A stretch of 64,000 nt of DNA from Boswellia sacra (lineage: Eukaryota > Streptophyta > Magnoliopsida > Sapindales > Burseraceae). The stretch spans positions 372,001 to 436,000 of the forward strand of contig SNVD02013627.1 in the NCBI GenBank assembly GCA_013180625.2, in the 5' to 3' direction. The translations under genes and the position numbers were made by a program. The notes beneath the pieces were generated by a model. It saw only the letters and a program-made list of their open reading frames with translations. It did not search any database and had not been told where the DNA came from. How positions within the stretch are numbered: the stretch's first letter is position 1; each line of letters opens with the position of its first letter. Positions 36,645 to 47,335 of the stretch are shown piece by piece.

Positions 36645-37015
36645 TCTGGTTCATCATCATCCTCCTCTTCCGACGAGCTTCCTATCGCCACGTCACCAGT
36701 TTCAAGCAATTCCCTCTCACTATCACTCTCGGTTCCTTTCTCTTCTTCTTCCTCATCATTATCATCTTCTTCTTCTTCTTCAATTTTTTTTAGTTTCTTC
36801 TTCGATTCTGTAATAATGCCGCAAAGAATCTCCCAAGCTCTTCTGCTTATTCTTCTTAGGCTTGCCTCTTTTGTCAAACGGAGCAGAGGACGACGTGAAG
36901 TTTTTGTCAGTGAACATGCGACTGAAGTGAGAGTCGATCTCCACCTTTGATTTCTAAAGAGCCGACTGACTCCAGCTCGACTACCACAACTCTCCAAGTC
37001 TTCTTCAATCGCCAT
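36645..37015 (-). pseudogene. Captured ESF1 (pre-rRNA processing) N-terminal fragment
   Basis: The minus strand from about 36946 to 36790 reads DSHFSRMFTDKNF, then SSSAPFDKRGKPKK, then LRHYYRIEEETKK, the N-terminal region of the nucleolar 18S rRNA processing factor ESF1. A length change in an A-tract near 36785 shifts the frame, after which the acidic ESF1 stretch (EEEEEDDNDEEEE and IGSSSEEEDDDE) continues. An ATG at 37015 opens a different frame across the same DNA. Lying nearest the right terminus, it is the first block of any minus-strand transcript and may supply its promoter or leader. Confidence 0.75.
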
Positions 37016-37186
37016 TAAAGAAACATAGAAAGCAAATCATATAATAATGACGAAGATGAAAACTTATGGAGAGCCGAGATGCAATGAAGAGCCGATGATA
37101 AAGGGGCGGCGGTGAAGACACTTCTGGAAGAGAAAGAGACGATGAAGTGTGGTTTAGGGTTCTCCTTTTATATTTTTATAATTTTT

Positions 37187-37345
37187 TTATTTTTATAATT
37201 AGAAATATGTGTCACACATATAAGTTATGTCACAAGATATACCCCTTTTTTTTAAATGTGACATGTATTAAGTTTGACTGAATTTGAAGTTTCATATATG
37301 TCATTTTCCCAAAAAGCGACACAAAATTTGTGCAAAAGCTCCTAT
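37187..37345. repeat. Right subterminal repeats of the CACTA element
   Basis: ATATGTGTCACACATA, TTATGTCACA and GCGACACA words mirror the left array but are fewer. Confidence 0.6.
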
Positions 37346-38210
37346 TTCTTGTAGTGGGGATTGAATAGGGCTACTAAAGTGTCTCATTCCATGGACAGCT
37401 ATGATAGTGACAATTATGAAGTCTGGCCATGAGCAAAATCTGACAAGTTGCATGACCTTTTGGCAAACCTTGTAGATATTACAAGAAAAATAAGTATAAA
37501 GCACATAGATAGGACGGTAAATTTGAGAGAAGATCAAATGTTTGATGGGGTTAACCACTTTATACAACTTTTGAAGTCCTACTGCATTGAGAAAGGAATT
37601 AAATTGAAACGGGTGAAGAATGAGAAAGCTAGGTATATTTTTAACTGTCCCACAGAAGGTTGTCCTTGGTACATCCATGCTTCTAAGGTTCTAGGCACTG
37701 AAAATTTTTCAAATTAGAAAATATAGAGGTATACATGATTGCATTAAACTAAATGATACAGAAGAGATGACCGCTACATGGATAGTCAAATATTTTGTAG
37801 ATTAGATTAGGTGTAAGCCAACTATAAATGTCAAAGTTATGAAATCAGAACTAATAAAGAAATATGGTTTAAAACCCAGCAAGTTGAAGTTGTACAGGGT
37901 AAGATAAAAGATCTTTCAATTAATAGGTGATGATCATTTACTCAGTTACCATCAAATGTATAGATATGCCAATGTTCTTATTCAATCGAACCCCAATACG
38001 AAAGTCATTATATGGGCTGATACTTTTGAGATATCTGTAGCCCTAAAATTTAATAAGATTTTCATAAGTTTTCCTCCTCAGAGACATGGTTTTATTAAAG
38101 GGTGCCATCTGGAGGGGCCATATGGTGGTGTATTTTTAACTACTATCACCTTATATTAAAATAATTGTGTTTTCCCATTAGCTATATTATATGTGAGGTA
38201 CAAAGCATAA

Positions 38211-38739
38211 TGTCACGAGCTTAGAGGTTTGCGCAGCACGCTCGTGCGGCACTTATACAACTTGACTCAAAAGTTGTTAAGTAAGCCTTGATGCTAGTCT
38301 TCTCGCTCAAGGAGAAAAGAGGATCGTTGAGCCGAAGAGCTTGTAGGCAAAGAAGAGAAGAGATGGAGACAAGAATTGCTAAGCAAAAGAGCTTTGTATT
38401 ATACTTGAAACCTTTACAATGCTGGGATGCTTTGTGAATATTTGTGGATTTCTGTGGATGATTTACAAATGAGCTTAGAGGGATTTATATAGTAAACCAC
38501 CTCTCAAATGAATGGCCTAGATCTAATGCATCTAATGGTCCTAAATGACTATCTATAATAATCTACTAGACTTTACAAAAATAGATAAGTATAAAGGAAT
38601 AGTCTTATATTATCTTATCTTATCCTATTTTGCTAGAGAATTCTAGAAGATGGACTTGGGCTTGCAACTTTCTAGAAGCCAGGCCAAGTCCTTACACAAA
38701 AATAGGCTCTCTAGCAAGTAAATTGGGTGGGTTGTTACA
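38211..38739 (-). repeat. 3' LTR of the deleted LTR element
   Basis: It opens TGTCACGAGCTTAGAGG and ends GTTGTTACA. It has the same length as the right LTR, with scattered differences, several of them C/T or G/A changes at CpG sites. Confidence 0.9.
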
Positions 38740-38751
38740 TCCTCCCCCACC
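38740..38751 (-). other. Polypurine tract of the deleted LTR element
   Basis: On the element strand it reads GGTGGGGGAGGA, directly before the 3' LTR. Confidence 0.75.
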
Positions 38752-38756
38752 TAATT

Positions 38757-39530
38757 TCACGACGTCCTCGGCACGCTCTCGTCCTTGTAGCATTGGATAT
38801 GCTCGCTAAATTGCCACAATGTGTCTTCGCTTTCCTAACTTGCCTCACTATCTGGATGGTTTTTCCACCTTACCAAGTATTCGGTGTATGGTGGAACTCC
38901 CCTCCTTCGTATAACTTGATCCGCAAGGATGTATTGCACGTCTTTGTCGAATGTGGTGACTACGGCTGTGGGTGCTCTCTTGGACTCACTTCGACTTGGA
39001 TCTTCCTTGTCCTCATGATAGGGCTTGAGAAAACTGACATGGAAGACCGGATGGATCTTGAGGTTAGGAGGCAGTCAAACCTTGTAGGAGACTTCACCCA
39101 CTCGCTTAAGAATTGGGAAGGGACCTTTATATTTTCGCACCAACCCCTTGTGCACTTTACGAAGTGATTTGAATTGTTGGAGTAGGAGCTTGATGAGTAC
39201 TAAGTCCCTCTCTTGGAATGTGAGGTGTCGTCTCTTGGTGTCTGCCCACTTCTTCATTCGTTTGGCAGCCTTGTCCAAGCATGTTTTTGTAATATCGGCT
39301 TGCTCATGCCATTCTTTTTCAAGCTTGTAAGCCGCTGGACTCTTCCCCTCACTTGCCAACTTCAATAGGTTGTTGGCTATGGGGTCGTGCTCTAGGCCTT
39401 GTTTGATGTCGTCGATGAGCACACTTTATGGATGACTCATGCTCGAAGTGACGAGTTTCGCCTTACGACTTGGGGCGTTCGCCACAACATTTGCCTTGCC
39501 CGCTTTGTACTCGAGCGAGTCTTAAAGTTG
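38757..39530 (-). pseudogene. Pol remnant: integrase tail and chromodomain
   Basis: After a junction near 39525 the minus strand reads DSLEYKAGKANVVAN, the end of RNase H. A short integrase N-terminal piece follows (DPIANNLLKLASEGK). It then jumps at about 39350 to the integrase C-terminal region (KLEKEWHEQADITKT, RKYKGPFPILKRVGEVSY). A chromodomain-like end closes at a TGA (38757-38759). The two jumps mark two internal deletions that together remove RT, most of RNase H and the integrase core. Confidence 0.75.
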
Positions 39531-40259
39531 TTTATCTAACTTCGCAAGTTTGGGTGGTGCCATGCAACAAGGCGCCATGGCTAGAGGCTTGGCATCGAGC
39601 TTCAACTCGATTTGATGATTGAGTTCCTGTCGTGAAGGTAACTTCTTTGGGGACTCTCGAGGCTTCACATCCTTATATTTCTCAAGGATGGCTTGAATTT
39701 TGCTTGGCATTGGGTCCTCGGCAATGGCAACATCCTCACCAATGTTTTGTTCTCGAACGGTGGCAAGGAAACTTGGATCCATCTTCGTTCCCCCTTTGAG
39801 TTGTAGTGCGGAGAATGTTTTGCCTTCAACCTTTGCTACGCATTCCGTCTTGACCATGCATGCATGACTCCTATCGAGTATATTGAAGGAGTTAGAAGAT
39901 GCTATAGGGAAGGCATGAACTTGGTTGAAGAATTCCATTCCAAGCACTACTTGAAAGTCATCCATAGGGACGATGGAGAAATCAAGCTTACCGTTCCATG
40001 TGCTAAGTTGTACCGTCGTTGCCTTGGACACTCCCAATATTGCTTTGGCGGGTGAGTTTACCGCCTTGATTATGGCTCCTCCATTGATATATTTGAGGCC
40101 TAACCGTTTGGCCTCGTCTTTGAAAATGAAGTTGTGCGTGGCTCCCGTATCAAGCATCGCAATTACATCCTTGCCATTGATTGTAGCGCTTACATACATT
40201 AGACCTTTTTGAACATGGGTGGGTCTTTTAAGTGCGCCAATGGTACGGAGAGAACCCAT
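39522..40259 (-). pseudogene. Retroelement aspartic protease region
   Basis: The frame contains AMLDTGATHNFIFKDEAKR, with the intact Asp-Thr-Gly active site of retroviral-type proteases, then VVLGMEFFNQVHAFP. It ends in KLAKLDKQL exactly where RT should begin, and a stop follows the deletion junction. Confidence 0.8.
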
Positions 40260-40303
40260 CTCCGCTTGTGACTCCTCAACTTGTATGCCCTCATGTTGAG
40301 CGG

Positions 40304-41490
40304 CTAGGGCGTTGAGGGTCTTCCTCTTTGGGCAATCCCGAACCCAATGAGTACCGTCACAAATAAAGTAAGGACTTTTAGGTTTGGGGGTATCGGACTT
40401 ACCTTTGTTGGGTGTGTCACTCTTGTCTCCCCCGGATGGTTTCCGTGCACCACCTTCCTTTCGAGCATGTTCCTTCTTGGTATTCTACTCTCCCCCACCT
40501 TTCCCTTGGTTGGTCTTCCTCTCTGTGGATTGGGATGTGTAATCAATGAGGGATTCGACCACGGCTATGGCATCATCAAGATTCTGCACGCCGCACCTCT
40601 CAAGCTCAACCCTTGCCTAATCTTTGAGTCCGTCGAGGAAGTAGAAAAGATAATCCTTCTCGGACATGTCCTCGATCTCGAGGATGATGGTAGTGTACTC
40701 TTTGATGTACTCTCGAATCGTGCCATCTTGTTTCAAACGGCGGAGGCGACCCCTTGCCTCCTTCTCGGCATTGCTATGAGAGAAATACTTCCGTAGCTCT
40801 CTCTTAAAATCCTCCCATGTGCGAAAGGATAAGATGCCTCTGCCCACGTCGCCATGCTTGCGACGTCACCACAATTGGGCTGCATCTCGAAGGAATGTGG
40901 GTGCAATGCCGATTCTTGAAGCATCATCATTGACACATTTGGCTTCGAAGTACTGCTCCAAGCCAAATAGGAAGTTCTCAACTTCCGTTGCATTGCGAGT
41001 GCCATTGTACATGGCAGGAGTAAGCACGTGCATGGTGCTTAGCCCACTTGGGTAAGAGGGGTTAGCATGGTCACATTGATGCTTCTCCCATTCCGTGCGA
41101 GTTTCCTCCACTTCGTCACGGATTGCTCGTAACTCATGCTCCACAAAGGTCCGCAATCCCACGATCTCTCGTGTAAGGTTGTGAAGCTCTTTCTCATAAG
41201 CCTTGCTGAACTCGAGGATATTGGACTTGGTTGCTTGGGTGATCTCGCCATAATCGGTCTCTAGGCCTTCAAGACGGTCGGTGAGGCCCTCAATTGCATT
41301 GTCCATCCCCGAGATCGCTTGTTCTAAGCTAGCAACACGAGGCTTTAAAGACTCCGAGGGTGAAGCTTTGGACTTACCTCGTTTTCCTTGTGTGCGTGGT
41401 CGAGGTTGCTCCTCTCGTCCACGAACTTGCTCCTCCATGGTCACTTCAAGGTTGGATGCCATGCTCTTGTGCTCGAACCGTGCTCTGATA
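40304..41490 (-). pseudogene. Retroelement gag
   Basis: Around 40866-41463 the frame has a charged coiled-coil N-terminus (QEQVRGREEQPRPR-like) and the capsid start TPAMYNGTRNATEVENFLFG. At 40617-40847 it continues with WEDFKRELRKYFSHSNAEK and DGTIREYIKEYT. A cysteine knuckle region follows at about 40304-40400. The frame shifts at least once (near 40860). Confidence 0.7.
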
Positions 41491-41493
41491 CCA
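41482..41493 (-). other. tRNA-iMet primer-binding site, perfect
   Basis: The reverse complement is TGGTATCAGAGC, two bases from the 5' LTR. Confidence 0.9.
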
Positions 41494-41495
41494 AC

Positions 41496-42024
41496 TGTCA
41501 TGAGCTTAGAGGTTTGCACAGCACGCTCATGCGGCATTTAGACAACTTGACTCAAAAGTTGCTAAGTAAGCCTTGATGCTAGTCTTCTCGCTTAAGGAGA
41601 AGAGAGGATCGTTAAGCCGAAGAGCTTGTAGGCAAAGAAGAGAAGAGATGGAGACAAAAATTGCTAAGCAAAAGAGCTTTGTATTATACTTGAAAGCTTT
41701 ACAATGCTGGGATGCTTTGTGAATATTTGTGGATTTTTGTGGATGATTTACAAATGAGCTTGGAGGGGTTTATATAGTGAACCACCTCTCAAATGAATGG
41801 CCTAGATCTAATGCATCTAATGGTCCTAAATGACTATCTAGAATAATCTACTAGACTTTACAAAAATATATAAGTACAAGAGGATATTCTTATATTATCC
41901 TATCTTATCTTATCTTGCTAGAGAATTTTAGAAGATGGACTTGGGCTTGTAGCTTTCTAGAAGCCAGGCCAAGTCCTTACACATAAATGGGCTCTCTAGC
42001 AAGTAAATTGGGCGGGTCGTTACA
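41496..42024 (-). repeat. 5' LTR of the deleted LTR element
   Basis: It opens TGTCATGAGCTTAGAGG and ends GTCGTTACA, 529 bp like its partner. Confidence 0.9.
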
Positions 42025-42661
42025 ATAAGCATTTGGAGATGGTTCTTGAACTTGTTTAGAGAGTACTTTAGGGGTGTTTATGGAATAGGTTGCCTCTTTA
42101 TTTCATGGTTGATAGGCAAAAAACGATTCAAACCACTATGGCAAAAACCTGCCCACATGCAACAAAGAGGTTTTGTGTCTTCTACATATATAACAACTTA
42201 AAAAAAGGTCCCTAACTACAACCATAAGTAGGTTTTTTACCAAGCAAGCAAATCATTAAACTGGGCTGACTTTGATGAGAAAATGACATAAATTATAATA
42301 ACTATATCTACCTACCGATAAGTATATTTCTGATATCCCTCCCATGTATTGATAAAACCAATGCCTGATAAGAGAGAGTTGCTAGTAGTTCAAATCAATA
42401 GGATGGATGATGCTAATACAAAGAGGAAAAATAGGGAGGTCAAGATTGAGCAGAAGAAAGGATCCCATTGAGACCGCTGGGAAAAAGGGTTTCAACCTCA
42501 AGAGTAGCATTTGCAAAGATTCGGGCCACAATAAGACAAAATGCCCAGAAAATAGGGACAACCCTTTAGCTAAGAGGAATCACATAATAAGACCTATTGT
42601 AAGTCTTCTATATCTATTGTTTCTATTTTTGGTATGAAATTTTTCTATGTACTTAATTCCT

Positions 42662-44405
42662 AGAAAAAATTTCACAAATAACCCTAAAGTATGGTTTAAT
42701 ATCACATATGACCTCACTTTTTTTAAAATTATCATAGCCATTACATTATTCAATTAAAATTATAGCCAAAACGGTAAAGTTGTAAATCCACAACCAAATA
42801 AGATTCAATCTCCAAACCCATTTTATACATACAAGAAAATATAAATATAAATCTTCATCCAAATAAATAACATAAATCTTCATCCAAATAACATTCTCCA
42901 AATCCATTTTATATATAGAATAAAATAATAAAATAGAGTGAAATCAGTTTGGCAATGCCATCTACACTCGTCAAAACCATTCCATTCATTAACAGGATCA
43001 ATAATAGCTATAAAAACAACTAACAATGCCTTCATGTATTTTGTTGTTTTACTTCGTTATATTATATTAGTTTTTAAGTAGTAGATTATATATACAAGCT
43101 AAAATTTGTTTAAATATACGATTACTAGGAGCAGTTTCGGGCTCTAGTACAAGTAAATTCTTTCATTTCCTTGGCTATAACAAGCCATTTTGCCCAGAAT
43201 CTTATCAAACTTAATCAATTTCAAAAGCATATATACATATATATTCGAACCTATATTGCACTAACAACAGCTCTTAAATTTTATCAAAAGATTGAATCGC
43301 CACCGTTATCTCCAATCTCCAGCATCCATGGCTACCACTGCCAGTAACAAATATTAAAAAAAATGATGGAGAAAGAAATTACATATAAAAGAACCAAATT
43401 TTAACAAATAGCTCTTGCAACAAAAACCCAAATTTTAACAAAATCAATCCAATACAAAAATTGAAATTGAAAACCAACAAAATAAATAGTACAAACCTAC
43501 GAAATCAACATCCATAACCAAATTTTAACAAATAGCTCTTGTAATTAACAAATACCCAAATTTTAACAAAATCAATCCAATACAAAAATTGAAATTCAAA
43601 CCCATACACCAAACTAACTCTACCCATATAAAATCTCGCATCCCCACATATTTATCAATCCAAGAATAAATTAAAAACCACATGAAACAATGATCGGAGA
43701 TGGGGACACAACAGTGACCAGAGATGTGGCAACGACATGCGACAGTGATCGAAGATGTGGCAGCCACTGGAGTTGGGGACGAGGCAAAGACCGGAACATG
43801 GCAGCGACTGGAGACGTGACAATGACTAGAGATGCTTCAATAGCAGGAGATGAAAGAATGGCTGGAAAGGTGGCCATGAAAGCTATGAGAAAAGGAGAGA
43901 GAAGAAAGAGAAATAAAGGATAAAGATGAAAAAACAGCAAGCTAGTGGAGACACGGTATTAACTTAGAGAAAGGATGAGGGAGTCCAGAGAGGCTGGCAG
44001 AGACACGGGTTGGCTAAAAGAGGAGTTAAAGATGAAAAAAAAATAAAACGTGAGAGTGGAAGACCCAGGGCATTGACATCGGTTTTTTTCTCTAAAAATC
44101 AAAATCGAATAAATAATAAAATTTCGTAATTTTAAAGGTAAAAAAGGAGCTGGTTTGGTGGTAGCAGTAACAACGTGAAGATCAATGCCTTGGGTTTGAA
44201 TAGCCACAATTTTCAATTTTCAAAATTTTATTCAAAGGACATTTAAGTCATTTCAATGTCATTCTATCCAAGTTAACGAAGTCAATATAACATTAAGGTT
44301 ATCTGTGAAATTTTCTCAAATGTAAGTCATTTATGGTAATTTTTAAAAAGATAAGGGCATTTGTGATATTAGACCATACCTCAAGGTTATTTGTGAACTT
44401 TTTCC
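42662..44405. mobile_element. Long-TIR, 9-bp-TSD (MULE-type) non-autonomous element
   Basis: The left end AAAAAATTTCACAAATAACC and the reverse-complemented right end AAAAAGTTCACAAATAACC continue as matching arms for about 60 bp. The flanks are TTAATTCCT (42653-42661) and TTAATTTCT (44406-44414), 9 bp with one mismatch, as in Mutator-type insertions. No transposase is visible. Inside, a block of about 90 bp is duplicated (near 43393-43480 and 43516-43605). A purine-rich GATG-repeat ORF (43690-43923) is probably not a gene. It inserted just past the MULE zinc-knuckle end. Confidence 0.65.
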
Positions 44406-44414
44406 TTAATTTCT

Positions 44415-45194
44415 ATTTATTGTTTTACAATAAATTTCCCATCTCAAGATGCTAATGCAGCTACATAAGATGTGATTGCAGTTGGTAGTTCACATCCACC
44501 ACACATTCTATAAAAAATGGCAAGTAAAAATAAATGCCTTTGTACTTAGTTAAGCTACCTACTATTATCCAAACTCTTAGTCTCTTGTTTATGTTGTTTT
44601 CAATACAGAAAGTAAGGAACAAAATGGTGCTTTTTGGTTACAAAGTTGTCAAGCTTTTTGCTTCTGTTTTTGGATTTGCTTTAAACCAGATTGATGGTGA
44701 TGTTCTTTTTGGATTTAAGGTGATGGAATATGAATATTTATAGCCGTTTGCCAATAGATTAATTAGTTTAAGTAGTTGAGATTTTGAACTTTGGATATGT
44801 AATTGTGTTGGTAACAACCGAAGATATCATATGTAATTCAACTTTGGATGCTTTAAACTTCTACTTTTAATATCTATAGATGGTTTTGAATACATGTGCA
44901 TGTTGTCATTGGTCTTATTTGCTTGCTTTTACATCATTTTAACTACAAATATGAATACAACAAATGCCAGTGGATAGAGTAAAGTCCTATTAACTATTAC
45001 ATTGCTCTTTAATAGATCTATAAAATTCACTACCACTGCCTCTACGTGTTCTATCTTGTTGACATGTGTTTCAACCTCTTTTTCATCTGCATCTTCATAT
45101 ATAATTATATATCTTCATGCAAAATTATATCATGCAACTCACCTGCATTTGACCTAAACTCCTCGTTTCTGAAACCCAAAATTGATAGTAGTTG
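44415..45194. other. Region after the MULE remnant, no gene seen
   Basis: A short + strand frame at 44534-44743 has no recognisable domain. The DNA is AT-rich and could be MULE 3' region. Confidence 0.3.
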
Positions 45195-46758
45195 TAGAGG
45201 TGAATGTTTATCGGGTCAGATCGGATCATATCAGTTTGGAATCGATCTATTAGACCCATAATTATTTGGACAATGAAAAATATACCCGGTTTTGGGTTAA
45301 AAACAATTTACTCAAACTGATGATACCCGAAGGTAATTGATCAATTTAGGTCGTTCGGGTATGTCAACTTAAACTTATCCTATTTGTCTGCTTTTCTTAC
45401 CTCTTATTTAGATTTTTATCATATATTCATTTGGGCTTCAAAACATTTTTTGTCAAATTTTTAAAATTCTCTATTTGGGCTCGAGTTCATTTAAGTTTTA
45501 GATAAATTTTTATAAAATTATCTGTTGGTTTACACTTAAATTAATTTTTGGGCTTAAAAATAAGATTAGTTTTACACAACCTATCCACTTAAGCATATTT
45601 ACAGCACATCAGACAATTCATCTATGTTCATCAAACTTTTTCAACTATTCACGCTCTTAAAAATTGAAACTTGGAGGCCTCCTTTTGTTTGTTGCTTGAC
45701 TCTATTCTTCATGTTCTTAATTTAGTTAAAGGAAACAGAATCCAGCCACGTGTCATCCACCAAGCAAATAATTGTCATTTAAATTTTCAATACAAAAAAC
45801 CCAATACAATTTCAATATCTCAAATCTCATTCTTAACTAATTGTATAATAAAAAATCAAAACTAATCAGCAAAATCAAAACCTACCTGAATCCATGCATG
45901 AATTAGTCACTAACAAAAAATTTTAAATTACGCTTAACATATCCATTTGTGGATTACTCATTTAAATAACAACAAATATAAACAAGACGCTTAAAAAAAT
46001 TATTTCTCATGGTTTAACGCAGATCTGCTGATGTAAAAAATTTAAAAAAATTAAAACTTTTGTAGAAATGGTAATTAGAGGCAGTGGACTGAACATGCAA
46101 GAAGAAATTACGACATAATCGTGGTAGATTTTGAGAAAAATCGAAGCTTTCTTTCATCAACATAACTATTACAGATCAATCAAAGCTCTATCTTGTAAAA
46201 ATTAATATATATGTATACACGGATCTACGTTCTTTTTCAACAGTGATGTGAAGTGACGGCTGACGACGAATAGTTAGTCAAAGGAGGAGGAAGAGAAAGG
46301 CTTTTAGAGAGGTCCTTGGAAAGGAAAAGAATAGAAGGCAAGGGAGAAATGATGGAAAATAGATGAGAGTGGAGAGTCATGAGGTGAGGTAAAGGAGAGA
46401 TTATTGAAGAAACTAAAACGATGAAAGTACAGAGAGAGTCGTGAGGTGAGGCTAGGGAGACTTAAAAAATTGAAGGAGGCATGGGTATTTTTAAGCTTGA
46501 AAAAGATGATTATATACTGTGTTAGTCAGTGTGGCAGGGATTCACCATAAAATTGTATCTCAGCTAATAGGAATATGCCATGTATGGACATTAAATTTTT
46601 TAAAAGAATTTTTCGGGTCGGATCGAAATCGGGTTTAAAAATGTATACCCGATGGTTACCCGATCTGAATTGGGTCTGCACTTGTATTTCAAAAACCCGA
46701 TTTGGGTTGAGTAGACCCGATTGGCTCTAATCGAGTCAGGCAAAATTGCCCACCCATA
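45195..46758. mobile_element. Non-autonomous hAT-type element
   Basis: It begins TAGAGGTGAATGTTTATCGGG. Its reverse-complemented right end begins TATGGGTGGGCAATTTTGCC. The 8-bp flanks are AGTAGTTG and AATAGTTG (45187-45194 and 46759-46766), seven of eight identical. Both subterminal regions carry many CGGGT/ACCCG words, like the large hAT element at 13726, so it may be cross-mobilised by the same transposase. No coding sequence is seen inside. Confidence 0.65.
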
Positions 46759-47035
46759 AATAGTTGCATGTTCCATATGGGTACCTAAAATATAGTTTCC
46801 TAGAGTTCCTTGCAGATTCTGATATCATCACCTTTGCCTTCCAACACCACGTGCATTTTCTATTTTTAAATCTTATTAAACCTCCATTAACTACTGCATT
46901 TTTGCATTATGAATATGATATGTGTGGGTTTGTATGTGAGAAAGAACAGCTCATTTTGTTGTGTATTATGAATTGGTTCAGTTGTCCTTTGGAGTTTGCT
47001 AATGGCTTGTGGGTTTGTATATAAGAAATAATAGA

Positions 47036-47335
47036 TTTGTGGGTTTTTTTCCACTGAATGTAGTTTATCATGAATGTGTTTTTCTGGGTTTCTATATTGG
47101 TTTGTTGGTTCACTGTTTTGTGGGTTTTTATCGAGTGAATGTAGCTTAAAAAGAATGTGTTTTTTTGGGTTTCTAGATTGGTTTGTTGGTTTCCTGGTCT
47201 TTATTGAGTGAATGATGATTTAAGACTATGCTGGGTTTCTACATTGCTTTGTTGGTTTACTAGTTTGCTGGTTTGTGGATGTTTCTTGAGTAATGACGCT
47301 TGAAGAGATTGGGGTTTGTTCGGTTCCCTTGTTGC
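47036..47335. repeat. Degenerate tandem repeat, about 78-bp unit
   Basis: Three to four units begin at about 47040, 47117, 47196 and 47271. Each has GAGTGAATG followed by TGGGTTTCTA and TTGGTTTGTTGGTT-like words. A partial unit may precede at about 46990. Confidence 0.6.

Larger units (their letters stand above)
29209..37356 (-). mobile_element. Non-autonomous CACTA element with captured host gene fragments (Pack-CACTA-like)
   Basis: The left terminus is CACTACAACAAAAAAGGG and the reverse-complemented right terminus is CACTACAAGAAATAGG. The 3-bp flanks are GGG on both sides (29206-29208 and 37357-37359), as expected for CACTA/En-Spm elements. Subterminal arrays of TGTGTCGGT and its complement follow at both ends. 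No CACTA transposase or TNP2-like domain is visible in the 8.1 kb. The interior instead holds fragments of at least six host genes, all on the minus strand: EDR2-like, NOT1, CCT-motif, ABCB, MATE and ESF1, plus unidentified exons. It lies inside the MULE gene, whose reading frame continues on both sides. It needs a transposase in trans to move. Confidence 0.85.
38211..42024 (-). mobile_element. Internally deleted gypsy-type LTR retrotransposon with chromodomain
   Basis: Two 529-bp LTRs (TGT...ACA) bound a 3.8-kb element. ATAA flanks both ends (38207-38210 and 42025-42028). The primer-binding site is a perfect TGGTATCAGAGC, and a polypurine tract adjoins the left LTR. On the minus strand it encodes gag, an aspartic protease and the C-terminal integrase/chromodomain part. 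Reverse transcriptase, RNase H and the integrase core are gone. It is therefore a non-autonomous derivative of a chromovirus. It lies in the MULE gene, which resumes after 42025. Confidence 0.85.
28721..42640 (+). pseudogene. Mutator-like (MULE) transposase gene, decayed and twice interrupted
   Basis: The blocks lie in order on the + strand. 28721-29208 is an N-terminal region with an acidic linker (ISDSDDANYIDSNDSE). 37448-37717 is the MuDR DNA-binding domain (MFDGVNHFIQLLKSYCIEKGIKL, shown here as first motif MFDGVNHFIQLL, with FNCPTEGCPWYIHASK). 37956-38159 corresponds to the stretch before the catalytic core (HGFIKGCHLEGPYGG). 42030-42230 keeps a degenerate ATKRFCVFYIYNN block. 42480-42590 has a zinc-knuckle tail (CKDSGHNKTKCPE). 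A CACTA element (29209-37356) and an LTR element (38211-42024) split the gene. Internal stops and missing core residues make it non-functional. The outer MULE termini could not be placed. Confidence 0.75.

Noticed and set aside
36471..36950. Plus-strand ORF of 159 codons with long Ser runs
   Set aside because: It is the antisense shadow of the captured acidic ESF1 fragment.
43690..43923. 77-codon GATG-repeat ORF
   Set aside because: Repetitive purine-rich DNA inside a non-autonomous transposon; both strands are open, so not evidence of a gene.
44534..44743. 69-codon ORF as a possible MULE exon
   Set aside because: No similarity to known MULE blocks that I can see.
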